The notes under the pieces were generated by a model. The model was not told where the DNA came from, searched no databases, and worked only from the letters and a program-made list of their open reading frames with translations. From the NCBI RefSeq assembly GCF_035594125.1, contig NC_087183.1:8409868-8473867 (forward strand): a stretch of DNA of 64,000 bases. Reading direction: 5' to 3'. This DNA comes from Scylla paramamosain (Eukaryota > Arthropoda > Malacostraca > Decapoda > Portunidae). Within the stretch, counting starts at the first letter, position 1; each line of letters opens with the position of its first letter. Below are positions 1 to 11,181 of this stretch, piece after piece. The translations under genes and the position numbers were made by a program.

Positions 1-445
1 ATTTCTTTTTCTATCCATTTTTTTTTTCTTTTCTTTCTTCTCTCTTTCTCTCCTCATTGGAGTTGTGTGTGGCAGATACGACGCACGTAATGTTACTGTG
101 ATGTGTGTTATCCACATCCGCAACAAGTCATTGATATGGAGACAGAAGATATGCCACCACATCTGCATCCCACAAATACTGATATTAACACCCGCAATTT
201 CATTCGCAACTGTATGTTATGAGAAAAGCATATCCGGCTCTGCCTCCACATCCGCGGAGCTCTAAAATTTAGTATTCGTTACATCACCAATGTAAACAGT
301 TCACGGTAGCAGGTGTGTGTCACGAACTCCACAGGTGTGCATTGATGAGGCTGCACTGCTGGCCGCGCTGTGAATGTTGTGTAGCCTTAATTTGATGTAG
401 GCTACATGACACGAATATTACACGAGTACATGCCGTCCCCTTCTT

Positions 446-549
<104 letters not shown>

Positions 550-642
550 TACAGTGAAAGCAAGCATCAGTCAGTGGTGCCAAATCTCAAGCGTCCATGT
601 TTTGCTTGTCACTCCTCCAGCAATCAGAAGAATTATCACCAC

Positions 643-893
<251 letters not shown>

Positions 894-1082
894 TCTCTCG
901 TTCCTTCAATAATTGGCAACAGTCACTCCTGTCTCCAGCCTCACATAAAAGAAAGAAGGAAAAAAAAAAAAACTCGTTCGCAACTTACAGATCTCTAAAT
1001 CAAAGGCATACAAGACTCAACGACTCAGTACCTTATTTTTTTTTAATAAGTTTCTTTCAGAATAAAATCGAAAACACATACA

Positions 1083-1090
<8 letters not shown>

Positions 1091-1142
<52 letters not shown>
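1091..1142. repeat. (CT)n microsatellite
   Basis: About 52 bp of pure CT. Confidence 0.95.
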
Positions 1143-1145
<3 letters not shown>

Positions 1146-1277
1146 AGTAAAGCCAACGACCTTCCCTGACCACGCAATCATCCGCAAGGTCATGACAGCG
1201 GGGCTCCACCTAGCCTGGTGCCGCGTTACACTCACTGACAGCTTCCTGCATGCGCGCCGCAAAGCTGTACACACTGT

Positions 1278-1507
1278 GGCCAGTATTCAGAAACCCTTTC
1301 GCTTTCTCATCATGACTATTTTCAAAGGCCACAGGGATGAGCAGCCGGGTTCTCAAGAGTGTTTCTCCTGTTAATAATGTAGAAATCTTGTCAATGTCAC
1401 TAAAACCATAAAAAATAAATAAATAGATAAATAAAAACCAATATAATTTCATCTAGAGTCTTTTAACTGTAGTGAAGGTGCGGGCAGAGGTGTTTGCAAA
1501 TATGGCC
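1278..1507 (+). mobile_element. MITE-like dispersed repeat, copy 1 (full length)
   Basis: 230 bp starting GGCCAGTATTCAGAAAC and ending in the inverse of GGCCATATTTGCAAAC. The core holds the family signature: TTTTCAAAGGCCACAG, then GGTTCTCAAGAGTGTTTC, then AACCATAAAAA. It is non-coding. The imperfect terminal inverted repeats suggest a non-autonomous DNA transposon; no clear target duplication was seen. Confidence 0.6.
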
Positions 1508-2476
1508 TTGTACAGTGTTGCCAAGCACTGACGCGAGGAATATGAGAATCATCCTCGGGCTGCAGCCTTGCCTCAAAACTCACTGTCCTGCGAGTTACTT
1601 AACCAACACCTTCACTGTGATAGGCAACAATTCACATTACTAAAAGCATTGTAAAAAATCTCTACAAAAACCTACAAGAAGGGGGAAAAGGATTAAAAGA
1701 ATAGAGAATCATCTTTGTATCGGAGCCTGCTCTCAAAACCCTGTCCTTTCTTATTAAATTAACATTGTGATATAAAATCATTCACATCACTAAAAGCACC
1801 GTATAAAATTAATAAAATCTCTAAAAAAAAACCTGCATGAAAGCGGAAGAAATTGAAATGATAGATTTGCCAGTACGATGTTCAGAGGCGGCTGTGGAAC
1901 GAAAGTGTTGTTTGTCACTTAAAATAGTAGTGAGAGAGTTAAGTTACTCCTATGCAGTCTGATGCTCGTGAAAGATGCCTCTCTATTTATTTTTCGTAAC
2001 TCAGTTTTTCTTTGTTGTATGTAATAGTTTTCTCATCGTTCATTTTCAAGATTATTATTTACTGATGTTATACAAGAAACTATTTACAGCCAAGGTAGTA
2101 AAGTATATATATATCCGTTCAGTTGCTACCTTAAAATCCCCTTGGTGAATATTTAAGGTAGACTGATTTGAGTTTGATAAAGAGGAAGACAGGAAGTGAT
2201 TCGCAATAGTCGATTACTGCAGCAGATTCATCCATCCCTCCACTGTAGCTCGTCAATTAGTAGTCCAGCATTGTTGCATAGGTAGAGTACATGAGGGTTC
2301 GATCATCAGTAAGGCAGGAAGTGGATCACAACTAGGGTAGTGGATGAGTGGGGCACGCTATCTGCCACACAGGAAGTGCGAACACAAATAGAAAGTATTA
2401 CGAGGAGAGTGAAATTATGAATGAAGATGGCACCACTTGGGTAGGACCTGCCTCGCCTGCTGGGCTGAGTGGCTCT

Positions 2477-2628
2477 GAACCGTATTCTGAAGCACCTCTG
2501 CGTCGCACCCCACTGCTTTTAAAAGTCTCTAGTTGAAATTACAGGGTTTTTTTTAAGGTGTTTCACGCTTCAGGTGGCAGATTAACAAGACTTCTACATT
2601 ACTGACAGAAGAAACACTCTTGAGATCG
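2477..2628 (-). mobile_element. MITE-like dispersed repeat, truncated inverse copy
   Basis: Minus-orientation copy: begins with ACCGTATTCTGAAGCACC and carries CAAGACTTCTACATTACTG, then AAACACTCTTGAGATCGG, the inverse of the family core. It breaks off before the far terminal repeat. Confidence 0.5.
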
Positions 2629-3498
2629 GGCTTTGTTGTTGATTAAGCTTTTTCGGCTTCTTCCGGTCAGAGGTCGTCACATCAAATCACCAGTCGCCAT
2701 GTTACTCTGTTTACTTCTTCTGTTACACCCTTCACTCCCTTCACCAGCATGTCTTCTTCAACACACCCATGTATCCTTCTGGTCCTCCTCTCTTTACTAC
2801 GCCTTCTGTTACTCCCTTCACCCGCATGTCTTCCTTCATTGCATTCATAAATCTTTTTAGTCTTCCTCTCTTTACTTCGCCTTTCGTTACTTCCTTCACC
2901 CGCATGTATTCCTTTAGTACATCCACATATCTTCTTTTTGGTGTTCCCCTCTTCCCTTCTGCCCGGATTAATTTTTCTAGCATCCTACCATCTCTATACT
3001 CATCATCTCTCCACATGAGCAAACCGCCTCAGTCTAGCAAACCCATTCACTAATACATTTTAACACTGCAGAAACTCAAAGGGGTGATTATTCCCTGCAT
3101 AACTGATAATTTGACCCTAAGTTTTCTATATTAACTTGAGGAGATGTAAAGAGCAATCTATAGCGCTATTAGGCCACTTTCTACCTTTTAGTGTTCCTGT
3201 ATTTCTTCATCATCACCTGGATTAATCAAGGAAGCACAGCACCCCCTCATTAAGTTGACGACAGGTGTGTTCAGCCACCCACACCTCCCCTCACACTTGT
3301 CACTATACATCAACCACACCCACGCCACACCCACACAAACCCTCGACACATCCACACAATAGTCCTGGTACACACACAAACTCACACCACACCCACATGT
3401 CCACACAAACACTTACCACATCCACATAAACCCTTGACAGATCCACACAAACTCTCGCCGCACCCATACAGCCGCCCAAAAACTCACACAGACCCTCA

Positions 3499-3500
<2 letters not shown>

Positions 3501-3561
<61 letters not shown>

Positions 3562-3648
3562 GACTGTCCTCTCGTCAGTGTCAAGGCTCAAGCGGTCACT
3601 ATCAGAATAATAATGACCTACTTTGTGTGTGTGTGTGTGTGTGTGTGT
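3501..3648. repeat. (AC)n and (GT)n microsatellites
   Basis: (AC)n at about 3,501-3,560 and (GT)n at 3,624-3,648, separated by about 60 bp of unique sequence. Opposite orientation gives hairpin potential. Confidence 0.9.
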
Positions 3649-3896
3649 GATGCTCGGCTCCGACTCTTGCTTTTTATTTAGTGTTTTTCTTCCTACGCAA
3701 ACTTACGACCACAAGTTTGTAGAATTGAATTGGTAAGTTTTTTTTTTATTATTATTATTTTATTTTATTTATTTATTTTTTTTTTTTTTTTGTTATATGA
3801 TTTTACCACTTATTTCTTTTATTTTTTATCTTTTTTTTATCTTTTGCACGTGATACTTTCAATTTGTCTGTCTGATTCTGATAATACTCTTTAAAA

Positions 3897-3897
<1 letters not shown>

Positions 3898-3927
<30 letters not shown>

Positions 3928-3991
3928 TTAATCTTGGTTTAGCTCTCATTGTTGTTGCTGTTATTGTTGTTGTTAATCTTGGTATAGCTCT

Positions 3992-4070
<79 letters not shown>

Positions 4071-4072
4071 GC

Positions 4073-4127
<55 letters not shown>

Positions 4128-4148
4128 TTTGCTGCTGCTGCTGCTGTT
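3898..4148. repeat. (TTG)n/(CTG)n trinucleotide tract
   Basis: TTG repeats in three blocks, the last about 80 bp, grading into CTG with interruptions. The two earlier blocks are followed by near-identical TTAATCTTGGT and AGCTCTCATTG segments, showing local duplication. Confidence 0.9.
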
Positions 4149-4273
4149 CTTGATACCCTAACAGTGATTCTCAACCAGAGGTAAATTTACCTCTTGGGTA
4201 TAAAAAATTACATGACAGGGGGTAAATAACTGATATACCCGATAATTGAATAGTAATTCAATTAAATTTTGTG

Positions 4274-4277
<4 letters not shown>

Positions 4278-4346
<69 letters not shown>
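4278..4346. repeat. (GA)n microsatellite
   Basis: About 70 bp of pure GA, followed by (GT)9. Confidence 0.95.
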
Positions 4347-4350
<4 letters not shown>

Positions 4351-4766
4351 GTAAGAATGTGTGTGTGTGTGTGTGGACGTGAGGGAGAGAGGAATGACTA
4401 GGAGAGAGTTAATGATAGAGGAAAGGTTGAGAATCCCTGCCGTAACAGAAACGTCAGCAGTCATCCTTACCGGTAGTGTTTCAAATAGCATACAAAAATG
4501 TAATTTGCACTCATGACGTGCATTGCGGAAGCCGCCTAAGGTACCTGTGTAAGGTGCGACACTCGCTGCGACGTGGAGGTTGGGGAGAGAATGGGGGAGC
4601 AAAGTAACAGAATAAATAGAGCAGCAAAAAAGAAACATATTCAGGAAATATACATTACAAATAAATAAAATAAAAAAAAAAGGGAAAGAAATAACGATAG
4701 ATATTTTTTGTTTAGATTGAAAGCAAAGCCGAGACTTTAGTTTAAGCCCTAAAATGTGATAAAGGG

Positions 4767-4769
<3 letters not shown>

Positions 4770-4820
<51 letters not shown>
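4770..4820. repeat. (GA)n microsatellite
   Basis: About 50 bp of pure GA. Confidence 0.95.
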
Positions 4821-4826
<6 letters not shown>

Positions 4827-5285
4827 CAAGCGGATAAGACAAGACAAATATGACGGTGCGTTCCTGAGTCCCGACACTCACCTTGGTCCCGTTGGGTGCG
4901 TGGTCTGTGCGTGCATCAACACTGGCATCCTTAGCGGGTAGTGGCGGCAGAATGCGGGCAGTCATAAAGGCACCAGGGAAGGGAGGGGGAAGACAGCTAA
5001 TCCTTCAGCCCACGTGGCAAAGAGGAAGGATAAAAACGATCACAGGAAAAGGAAAGCGTGACGTGGGCTGCCTCACCTGCCGATATCCTACCGAAAGAAA
5101 GGTAACTAAATAGAATAGTTCCTGGTTTGCCGCGGAACAACGTCAGACTCCGCTAACTTCTTCTTCCATTGACGCACTAACTTCCCCTGGTATATCAAAG
5201 GGAGGCGCTCGTGCCAGGCTCCAGACAGAGGCGGGACAGGAGGGCCGGTGCATCGAGAGCGGCAAACAGTAGCCTCACTGTCAAG

Positions 5286-5900
5286 ATGAGTGAAAACTGC
5301 CTTCACCGCCTTCTGCAGCCACAACGCAAGACATCCTCGAGCTCTTCCTCGTCCATGAGGCTACGACGCCTATCCCAGCCCACCCCACCGCGCCAGAGGA
5401 AACCTCCGGAGGCATTACTAGGGAAGAGGTGCAGTTTGGGTCAGGAGGAGCGGCGTGATAGAGGAGGAGGGAACGACAGCACACCAAGCAGGAGGCGCCG
5501 CTCCACCGCACACCGCCGCTACACACTCACCACTCTCGCCCTCTGCCAGCTCCCCAGCGACGCCTCCTCCTCCTCCTCCTCCTCCACCGCCTCCTCCTCC
5601 CCTTCAGACTTCTCGGAGTCTTTCTTTAGATCCTCCAGGAGCGCAGAACGCAGGCGAAGCAGCGGCGGCAGAGGAAGCCCGTGGTACAACCTTCGCAGGG
5701 CGTGGTCTTTGATCTCAGTCTCCTGCTGGCGGGAGACGCTGGCCAGGGAGGAGAGGAGGAAGGAACTCAAGGAAGCTAAGATGCGGGAGAGGAAGGGAAA
5801 GGGACCTAAGGGTATCCTGCGGGCGCCGACGAAGTATTGCTACCACAGGGGAGTCTCGGGGCTTCCCGTCACCTGCAACATCGTGTCGTGCACCAAGTAA
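5286..5900 (+). CDS. Unrecognised 204-residue Ser/Arg-rich basic protein
   Basis: I do not recognise this protein. The chosen start is the first ATG (5286, context CAAGATGA); the frame is open from 5181. The stop is TAA at 5898. Visible features: N-terminus MSENCLHRLLQPQRK, a Ser run, many Arg/Lys pairs, a second Ser-rich stretch coded by TCC repeats, a hydrophobic/aromatic patch (WYNLRRAWSLISVSCW), a charged helix (EERRKELKEAKMRERKGKG), and a C-terminus with three Cys (YCYHRGVSGLPVTCNIVSC). There is no signal peptide or membrane segment. A nuclear or cytosolic basic protein is possible. The Cys-bearing end after dibasic residues resembles a peptide precursor, but without a secretion signal that is weak. 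Support for coding is the long open frame and the non-repetitive C-terminal third. An upstream exon cannot be excluded. Confidence 0.5.
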   Translation: MSENCLHRLLQPQRKTSSSSSSSMRLRRLSQPTPPRQRKPPEALLGKRCSLGQEERRDRGGGNDSTPSRRRRSTAHRRYTLTTLALCQLPSDASSSSSSSTASSSPSDFSESFFRSSRSAERRRSSGGRGSPWYNLRRAWSLISVSCWRETLAREERRKELKEAKMRERKGKGPKGILRAPTKYCYHRGVSGLPVTCNIVSCTK

Positions 5901-6284
5901 CGAGGAAAGGTGACCAGTGAGACTCGCCCGTGGAGGACAAATTGACTTATTGATGAAAGAATTGATGTGGCGGTGGCTCAGTGCTGTAGGGAAGGTGTCT
6001 CGTGTAGCGGGGACGGGCGTAAACCTGACTGTATATAGTGACATGATGGTGAACTATTTTTGATGTGAGGAAAGCGTGAGTGTGGGCTGCCTGCATTGCG
6101 CCGCCTTCCCACTGCCTCCCGCATGTAGTGAATACATGGGAATTTCAAACAGCAACAGACCTTTAGACCCCAATCAGACTGTTTGACTTGATTATACTGC
6201 ACTCTATACTATCTACAGTATTAGAGAGAAAAAAAAAAAATAGCTACAGGTAAAGGAAAAGAAAGGTGTTATCTAAGACTATTG

Positions 6285-6660
6285 TTTTTGTGAGGGAGAG
6301 TACAAATGTATTTTGGTATGGCATTGTATTGTGTATATAGTATTGGTGTGTACTGGAAACTCACAGTGTTAGGTTAGGTTAGATTGTCACCTGTATTAGA
6401 AACCAAGAGAAAGATTTTTATTTAGCTTATTTGTTATTGATGGAGGGACGAGTATAAAGGTGTGTTAGTATGATAATGTGTTTGTAGCGCAGGTGAAGAC
6501 AGGTGCAGGAAACTCACGCTGTTAAGCAAGATCAGTTCACCCAAATAAGTGTTTATCTATCGTCTTTTGAGGGAAGAGTATGAGGACGTGTTGGTATTGT
6601 GTGTTGAGTGCGTAGTGGAGGTGGGGACAGCTGTAGGAGTCTCACACTATCGACTAATCA
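6285..6660 (+). repeat. Three diverged ~130-140 bp tandem units
   Basis: Each unit carries GAGGGA(G/C)(A)GAGTA...GTGTTGGTAT..., then a roughly 50-bp spacer and GGAAACTCAC(A/G)(C/G)TGTTA or a close variant. Copies start near 6,288, 6,436 and 6,566. The first is followed by GTTAGGTTAGGTTAG, an interstitial TTAGG-type telomere-like run. Confidence 0.6.
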
Positions 6661-6665
6661 ATAAA
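6660..6665 (+). terminator. Possible poly(A) signal for the 5286-5900 gene
   Basis: AATAAA 760 bp after the stop of the unrecognised ORF, immediately after a diverged tandem repeat. The assignment is by position only. Confidence 0.2.
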
Positions 6666-6857
6666 ATGACAAAATTAATGAGTTGTAAATATCTAACAGA
6701 GAGCGAGTGGAGGGAACGGCCTTGTGTCGCTACGCTTTTTTTACGTAATATGTGATAAGAGTGAGAGTGGAGGCGATAAACATGTCTACCTTTAAATTAG
6801 GTAATACGTATTCCTGTCAATCGAGACACTTCTGTGCTGTTGTCTCATTACGATATA

Positions 6858-7073
6858 GGCCGTAGTCAGAAATGCTTTGCTGTCTCGCCACAACAATTTT
6901 CAAAGGCCACAGAGTTGATTAATCGGTTTCTCAAGAGTGTTTCTACTGTTAATAACAGATAAAATGTGTTACTCTGCCACTGGAATTATAAAAACATCCT
7001 TAAAAACCCCAGTAACTTCAACTAGAGCCTTATGAAAATAGTGGAGATGCAGTACAGTGTTTCAGAATAGCAC
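6858..7073 (+). mobile_element. MITE-like dispersed repeat copy
   Basis: Starts GGCCGTAGTCAGAAATGC. The core has TTTTCAAAGGCCACAGAG, TTTCTCAAGAGTGTTTCT and ACTTCAACTAGAGCC, and the end is TGTTTCAGAATAG. Diverged but nearly full length. Confidence 0.55.
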
Positions 7074-7785
7074 ACAGTATTAAGATTTATAGTTTGCAGG
7101 AACTTTACACACGCCATGTAAGTCTAGTCGTGTGTGATGTAATGTAATCTAGCAGGGTTTGTTTGCCTAGTCACGCGACAACCTCTAGCCAAGCTACTGA
7201 AATGTGTATTTGTAAGCCTGACCCACTTCACGATTCCACCCAATAATAATAATAATAGATAACAGAAAGAGAATCTATCCCTGAATATCGCACCTTAATA
7301 AATAAGTTTCGATGTAATCCCTGACGACCCCACCCTATTAAAAGGAGAAAAAGAAGAAAAATCTATTCTTGACCTGTAACAATCCTACCTCACCTACATT
7401 AATTTGATCCCATTCCCTGTTGGAGAGTCTTACAAAGGATTTTCGAGCAGTAACATACCTATAGATCCCTTTTAGGCTATTTGAGGAGGATTATAGGGAT
7501 TCTTAAACGGATTACAAAGTATTATAAGGTACTCGAAGGAATTACAAGTTACAAGTACTTCTCTGGAAAGAAATCGATAGTAATATGGACGTACGAAGAA
7601 ATATATATATTTCTTGAATTACCGTATCTATTTATAAAGTACTTCCTTCCCTATATATACTCGTACGTCTACAAAGTACAAGTATTTTTTTTCTCTCTTT
7701 CTCTTCCGTCTCAGTAATTTTGCTTGTGCTGCCTTCTCCATTGTATATACGAGCTTGTTTTATCTAGAATACATGCATGTTCTTT

Positions 7786-8092
7786 TATACTCCCAGTAGT
7801 GTTATTATCTCTCCTATTAACTGGTGGGCATCAGTCTACTACGAGCATATGTGTGAATATGTCTTTACTGTTATCTTCTCTGTATTATATAATGGCTTCT
7901 CTTCCTGGCAATGTTTATCCTCCAAACCATCAGTAGTACTCCCACTGAAGTTATTATCTCTTCAGTAAATTAGTGGGCATCAGTCATTTAATTACGAACA
8001 TGTGCGCATATGTTTGTTTGTACTGTAATCTGCTCTGTATTATGTAAGGACTTCTCTTCCTAGCGACGATCATCTTATGTATATCAATAGTA
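7786..8092 (+). repeat. ~152-bp tandem duplication
   Basis: TACTCCCAGTAGTGTTATTAT...GTGGGCATCAGTC...TCTGTATTAT...ACTTCTCTTCCT... occurs twice in a row (unit starts near 7,786 and 7,937), about 75-80 percent alike by eye. Confidence 0.65.
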
Positions 8093-8355
8093 GTGTTTTC
8101 CTTTCTCCCTGCCTCAAGGTTGGGAAAAGTTGAGTCTGTCAGAAGCTTGTGTAGCATCAGTGGTGTTGCAAGACCTTTGCTTCCAGTGGTGATGAAATGA
8201 TGGAAAATTTTACATCATTGTTATTTCCTTTGTTGGTTCCTTTCTTTACTCCCACGAGCAAATGGAATAATACAGTCTGCCAGAAAAGTGAGCATAGCCT
8301 ACTAGGACTTTTTTTTTATCCTAATGATAAAGATACGTCATTTATCATATGTAGT

Positions 8356-8446
<91 letters not shown>

Positions 8447-8498
8447 CCCCCTTTCGTATCATCAACTCTTCGTTACACCCAATTCACTATACTTTTTT

Positions 8499-8563
<65 letters not shown>
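8356..8563. repeat. Two (CT)n tracts
   Basis: About 87 bp and 62 bp of CT separated by roughly 60 bp of unique sequence. Confidence 0.95.
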
Positions 8564-8565
<2 letters not shown>

Positions 8566-9520
8566 CGTCCTACAAGTGGGTGAAACACTACACTGTGCCA
8601 GAAGCGAGTGTAGCTGGTGGTGTACCGACTGACCTTGACACCGATACCACTACTGTGACCTCGATATTCTACTTGGTCACTGTTACAGTCCTCTAGACGG
8701 CACCATAATACTTAACTAGGCCCTCCTTGTTATCCTCCCCATACCCTATTTGAATTATATTCCTAGCCCGCTTAATTTTACTAATATCGTGAAGGGGAAT
8801 ATTAGCACCAGTTTGAAATAGGATGTGGTATTGAGACGTATTTTAAGTGTTATGTAGACATTATAATAGTCTTGGCTATCTATATACATATGTAATTAAT
8901 CCCCTATGCATTGGTCTAGTTAGGAAATGTGGTAGATAGGGGGATAATGATTAAATAACCAATATAGCAGTGTGACAGGGAGTGTGTGTGGCAGTGGCTG
9001 AGCATTGTGGGTAATCTGCCACGTCTCGATCTACCTGTTAAATCATCAAATACAGTCCCTATGGTTTGACACATGATAAAAAATGGACAAATAATATACA
9101 TGGAGTCATAATAGTAATACACTGATAACAGAGGTGGCATGTTGTAAGTATAAAAATGAGTGATAATTAGACTATAGTAAACAATGGCAACTGTAAAAAG
9201 TAATTTATAAAGTCGCTATAGACATTCTTATAAGCACTATAAATGCTTTTTAAAACTATTAATAATATATATGAATTGAATGGTTTATGAGATTGGAGTC
9301 AGAGAAGAGGTTTTGTGAATGGTTAGATACATGGGATGGCAGGATAAAAGAGAAAGGAAGGGATTAATAAAGCTGATATAGGCAATATTGCCTCAAAAAA
9401 AGAGTACAAATATTTATAAATTAATTATTTTACCAGTTTGGTATAGAAGAAAGGAGTGTATAAATAGGTAGAAACATTTGATAGTTGGATAAAAGTGAAC
9501 CACGGCAACTGACTGACCGT

Positions 9521-9640
9521 GACATCACTTCCGCCACAGCTGAGACGTGTTGTGGTGGGACTGTGATGGCCTCGGCGCCTATTTACGGCGGATTTTGGCA
9601 CTTTTAGGCTAGATTTATACCACGTTCCGACACAGCTAAG
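9521..9640 (+). promoter_or_regulatory. Probable Sec24AB promoter and non-coding first exon
   Basis: TGACATCACTTCCGCC (9520-9535) combines a CRE-like half with an ETS/GABP site, a common arrangement in TATA-less housekeeping promoters. About 100 bp downstream is a strong donor, CTAAG|GTGAGT, at 9641. The Sec24AB coding exon at 13984 begins with a splice acceptor directly before its ATG, so a 5' UTR exon must lie upstream, and this is the best candidate seen. A 13-codon ORF (MASAPIYGGFWHF) starts at about 9567 inside it and could act as an upstream ORF. The link to Sec24AB is inferred. Confidence 0.4.
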
Positions 9641-9935
9641 GTGAGTTAATGACACAGAACACGTGTGGTGGATAATAAGTGAAGAAATAGCACTGGAAGT
9701 TGAAAATGTGTCGAGTTTTCGTAAGATGACCACTTCTCTGCCCCATATTTCTGTCATTTTTTTTGTTTTTGCTGCTCTTAGGTTGAATTTACAGTGCTTA
9801 CTACCATAAATCAGTTAGGTTAGCACTCGAGGACACGTGTGGTGGGTTATAAGTGAAGAAATAATGCTGGAACTACAAACAGTGAAGGAGTTTGACAAGA
9901 TGACAAGTGGTGACTTCATATTTCCATGTCATTCA
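9640..9935 (+). repeat. Spaced ~115-bp duplication
   Basis: ACACGTGTGGTGG(A/G)(T)TATAAGTGAAGAAATA and the following ~80 bp, including GACAAGATGAC/GTAAGATGACC and ATATTTC...GTCATT, appear at 9,645-9,757 and again at 9,820-9,933. Each copy carries a CACGTG E-box. Confidence 0.6.
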
Positions 9936-11089
9936 TTTCACTTGGAGAACATTTGGCGTGCTCTAATGACTCTTAATCAACAACAAACACGTGTACAACT
10001 CCCTGGTACTGTTAAGAAAGTGTTCGTGTGAGAATATGAGGAAAAAATTGTACCCTCATTGTGTTAGCAACTTTCTCGTATGAATGTATATTTGTCAGAT
10101 TTTTTATTTTATTTTATTTTATTTATTTATTTATTTTTTAACAAGGTGGTGAGAGGCTTGTGTGCGATCTTACCCTTAATCCGTTAGCACAGTACTGAAA
10201 CAGTGAAAGGAACATTTGAAATAATTTAAATGGTGATAGTGGAGAAGGATTAATCTGGGTGGGGTTAATCTTAAGTGCATCCTTGGTATGTTCCTGGAAT
10301 TTTGTTACCAAGTACTGAGTCCGGGTAGGGGTACTAGTGTTTCGTGCTAGCCGCGTGTCGGGGAGGCTGTACCTGTTGTGAGGACTGATGTGGGAATGCT
10401 TCTCTGTCTGTCTGTCTGCTTTGTGGAGATTTGAGGAAGTGTTGAAGGGTGTTGTAGTGAGTGGGTAGGAATTGATGTGGAGATTGTTATGTGGTATTTT
10501 AGGAATTGGTAGAGGGTAGGAGATGATTTTGTAGCAAGAATGAATGAATTAGCACCTTGCAGAGTGCATGAGTGTAGTTAAGGGAACGAGAGAGAAAGAG
10601 AGAAAAAAAAGTCACTAACTCAAAATTTTCCATGTAGTACAATACAAATTGCAATAACTTTTTATTCTGAAAAATTAATGGTTTGTTATTGCTTGTGGCT
10701 GTGTTTAGGGAGCATGATGTGTTTGTGTATTTTTATTTATGGCCAACAGTGCTCCAGCAAAATATGTAAAGCACTCCTGCTGCGCTGATCATCTCACAGA
10801 TGTACTGTATATCATATAAAGAGTACAGATGGTGAATCCATCTTGAAGGGGATTTAAAAGTGTGGATGATAATGATTTTGTGCTGATAGTACTACAAGAC
10901 CTCACCACCACTGCTGCTGTTGGTGCTGTCAAGGAACATCCACAGAGGTACATGCCAAAACTTTCCTTACATCTCCCTACTGTGATCTTGAAAGTTTATT
11001 TTTACAAAATCCCATACTAAATCTTCATTGGGAGTTATTTAGGAGGCCTTTCTTGATTTTTAATGTCCTGTTGTGAGGTTCTTTAGTGA

Positions 11090-11092
<3 letters not shown>

Positions 11093-11180
<88 letters not shown>
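11093..11180. repeat. (CA)n microsatellite
   Basis: About 88 bp of pure CA. Confidence 0.95.

Positions 11181-11181
<1 letters not shown>

Larger units (their letters stand above)
5901..9519. other. Intergenic region with diverged tandem duplications
   Basis: Between the unrecognised ORF and the presumed Sec24AB promoter. It holds tandem repeats near 6,285-6,660 and 7,786-8,092, one MITE-like copy and (CT)n at 8,356-8,563. No supported gene. Confidence 0.5.

Noticed and set aside
3803..4174. Minus-strand frame rich in Thr and Ala
   Set aside because: It is the TTG/CTG triplet repeat read through; no conserved flanking sequence.
5211..5285. GTG at 5211 as start of the unrecognised protein
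   Set aside because: Non-ATG initiation is rare in animals; the ATG at 5286 has an acceptable context, so it was preferred.
5281..5770. Minus-strand frames opposite the 204-residue ORF
   Set aside because: Shorter, with composition that mirrors the plus-strand Ser/Arg codons; the plus frame has the longer non-repetitive C-terminus.
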